Shown piece after piece: positions 63,838 through 64,000 of a stretch of DNA of 64,000 nucleotides; positions within the stretch are counted from its first letter, which is position 1; the number at the start of each line of letters is the position of its first letter. Source of the stretch: Cavia porcellus (taxonomy: Eukaryota; Chordata; Mammalia; Rodentia; Caviidae). The notes below the pieces were generated by a model that saw only the letters and a list, made by a program, of their open reading frames with translations, searched no databases and had not been told where the DNA came from. The stretch is taken from assembly GCF_034190915.1 (NCBI RefSeq), contig NW_026947699.1, positions 124,001-188,000 of the forward strand. The letters run 5' to 3'. Both the position numbers and the translations under genes were made by a program.

Positions 63838-64000
63838 TCCTACTAGTGAATCTAATGTAACACACACCCATACAATGCGCACCACCCCGTGATGTTTTTC
63901 TCACTCCTACTAGTGAATCTAATGTAACACACACCCATACAAAGCGCACCACCCCGTGATGTTTTTCTCACTCCTACTAGTGAATCTAATGTAACACACA
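63838..64000 (+). repeat. Array continues past the window end; acaaag marker at 63905
   Basis: Two complete gaatct monomers and a 29-bp partial one. The 63905 monomer has acaaag (m39 A), which elsewhere opens a cassette, so another cassette copy probably starts here. Confidence 0.75.

Larger units (their letters stand above)
1..64000 (+). repeat. 67-bp satellite DNA array filling the window (955 monomers plus a 29-bp partial)
   Basis: Monomer starts fall at 1+67k and can be followed across the window. Net indels total -14 bp, placing the last start at 63972, which equals 955 monomers. All copies are in the same orientation, with no inversion and no inserted foreign sequence. The most constant parts are m20-29 and m40-57. 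Variation concentrates at m2, m4, m8, m11-12, m15, m18, m33, m37-39, m49, m58 and m64. Most monomers carry the palindromes ACTAGT (m5-10) and TGCGCA (m39-44). Composition is about 45% GC, with 22 C, 8 G, 19 A and 18 T per consensus monomer. On the + strand each monomer contains TAG, TGA and TAA triplets around m7-23. The array is classed as eukaryotic satellite DNA; family and species are not recognised. Confidence 0.98.

Noticed and set aside
1..64000. CRISPR array
   Set aside because: There are direct repeats but no spacers. The 67-bp units abut each other and vary only by point changes, and no cas-like gene is present.
1..64000. Telomeric repeat tract
   Set aside because: The minus strand has GGGTGTGTG in each unit, but the repeat is 67 bp and mostly not G/T. 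No TTAGGG- or TTTAGGG-type run was seen, and the array does not end in the window.
1..64000. CENP-B box in the monomer
   Set aside because: The minus strand has ACGGGG, but the required TTCG half at the right spacing is absent in the consensus and in the variants examined.
1..64000. Intragenic coding minisatellite or megasatellite
   Set aside because: The unit length is not a multiple of 3 and the + strand has multiple stops per unit. The minus strand is also closed in the normal monomer.
1..64000. Transposon, insertion sequence or terminal repeats
   Set aside because: No non-satellite sequence was found and there are no inverted monomers. The phase is continuous apart from 1-3 bp changes.
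1..64000. tRNA, rRNA or 5S gene embedded in the repeat
   Set aside because: The monomer is too short for a tRNA gene, and I recognised no A/B-box pair or rRNA motif. The variant pattern shows no RNA-like compensatory changes.
1..64000. T5 run as a Pol III or rho-independent terminator
   Set aside because: Each unit has a T5 run but no stable GC hairpin directly upstream and no adjacent gene, so a terminator call has no support.

Overview
The whole 64 kb is one uninterrupted, head-to-tail tandem array of a 67-bp satellite monomer. There is no gene, RNA gene, transposon or unique sequence in it. Taking m1 as the first t of tcctactagt (window position 1 is m1), phase bookkeeping from start to end gives 955 complete monomers plus a 29-bp partial one at 63972-64000. 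Of the 955, 936 are exactly 67 bp and 19 are 64-68 bp. All monomers point the same way. Landmarks are m1-10 tcctactagt, m21-32 taacacacaccc, m33-43 atacaatgcgc, m44-57 accaccccgtgatg and m58-67 tttttctcac. The consensus is about 45% GC and strongly strand-skewed (22 C to 8 G per monomer on the given strand).

An array of this size with near-identical noncoding units points to a eukaryotic chromosome (centromeric, pericentromeric, subtelomeric or other heterochromatic satellite). The sequence alone does not identify the species. Because 67 is not a multiple of 3, and the + strand of every monomer carries several stops, the array cannot encode a long protein. The 60-103-codon open frames on the minus strand appear only where a monomer has an indel or has lost a stop.

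The information in the window lies in the order of monomer variants. Diagnostic sites are m2 C/G, m4 T/C, m8 A/C, m11 G/C, m12 A/T, m15 C/G, m18 A/G, m33 A/G, m37 A/G, m38 A/G, m39 T/A, m49 C/G, m58 T/C and m64 T/C. Variants are clustered and recur in the same order, which reveals nested segmental tandem duplications. Layout: 1-1139 entry segment; 1140-5092 a 29/30-monomer tandem duplication; 5093-11257 a homogeneous region without the diagnostic G variants; 11258-13335 a 23-monomer repeat; 13469-27333 cassettes of about 28 and about 70 monomers, headed by a rare m39-A monomer, with internal 7- and 9-monomer duplications; 27334-30278 a 22-monomer duplication; 28473-48.8 kb a 10.18-kb (152-monomer) tandem duplication that contains a 35-monomer repeat; 43207-56200 a 6.5-kb (97-monomer) tandem duplication; 55933-60018 a 31-monomer duplication; 60287-63234 a 23-monomer duplication; 63168-63837 a 5-monomer duplication.

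This pattern is what repeated unequal exchange or replication slippage on a satellite would leave, with segments copied in blocks from 5 to 152 monomers. Most single-base length changes lie in the T5, C4 or CCC runs and are private to one copy of otherwise matching duplicates, so they are either very recent or sequencing/consensus errors.
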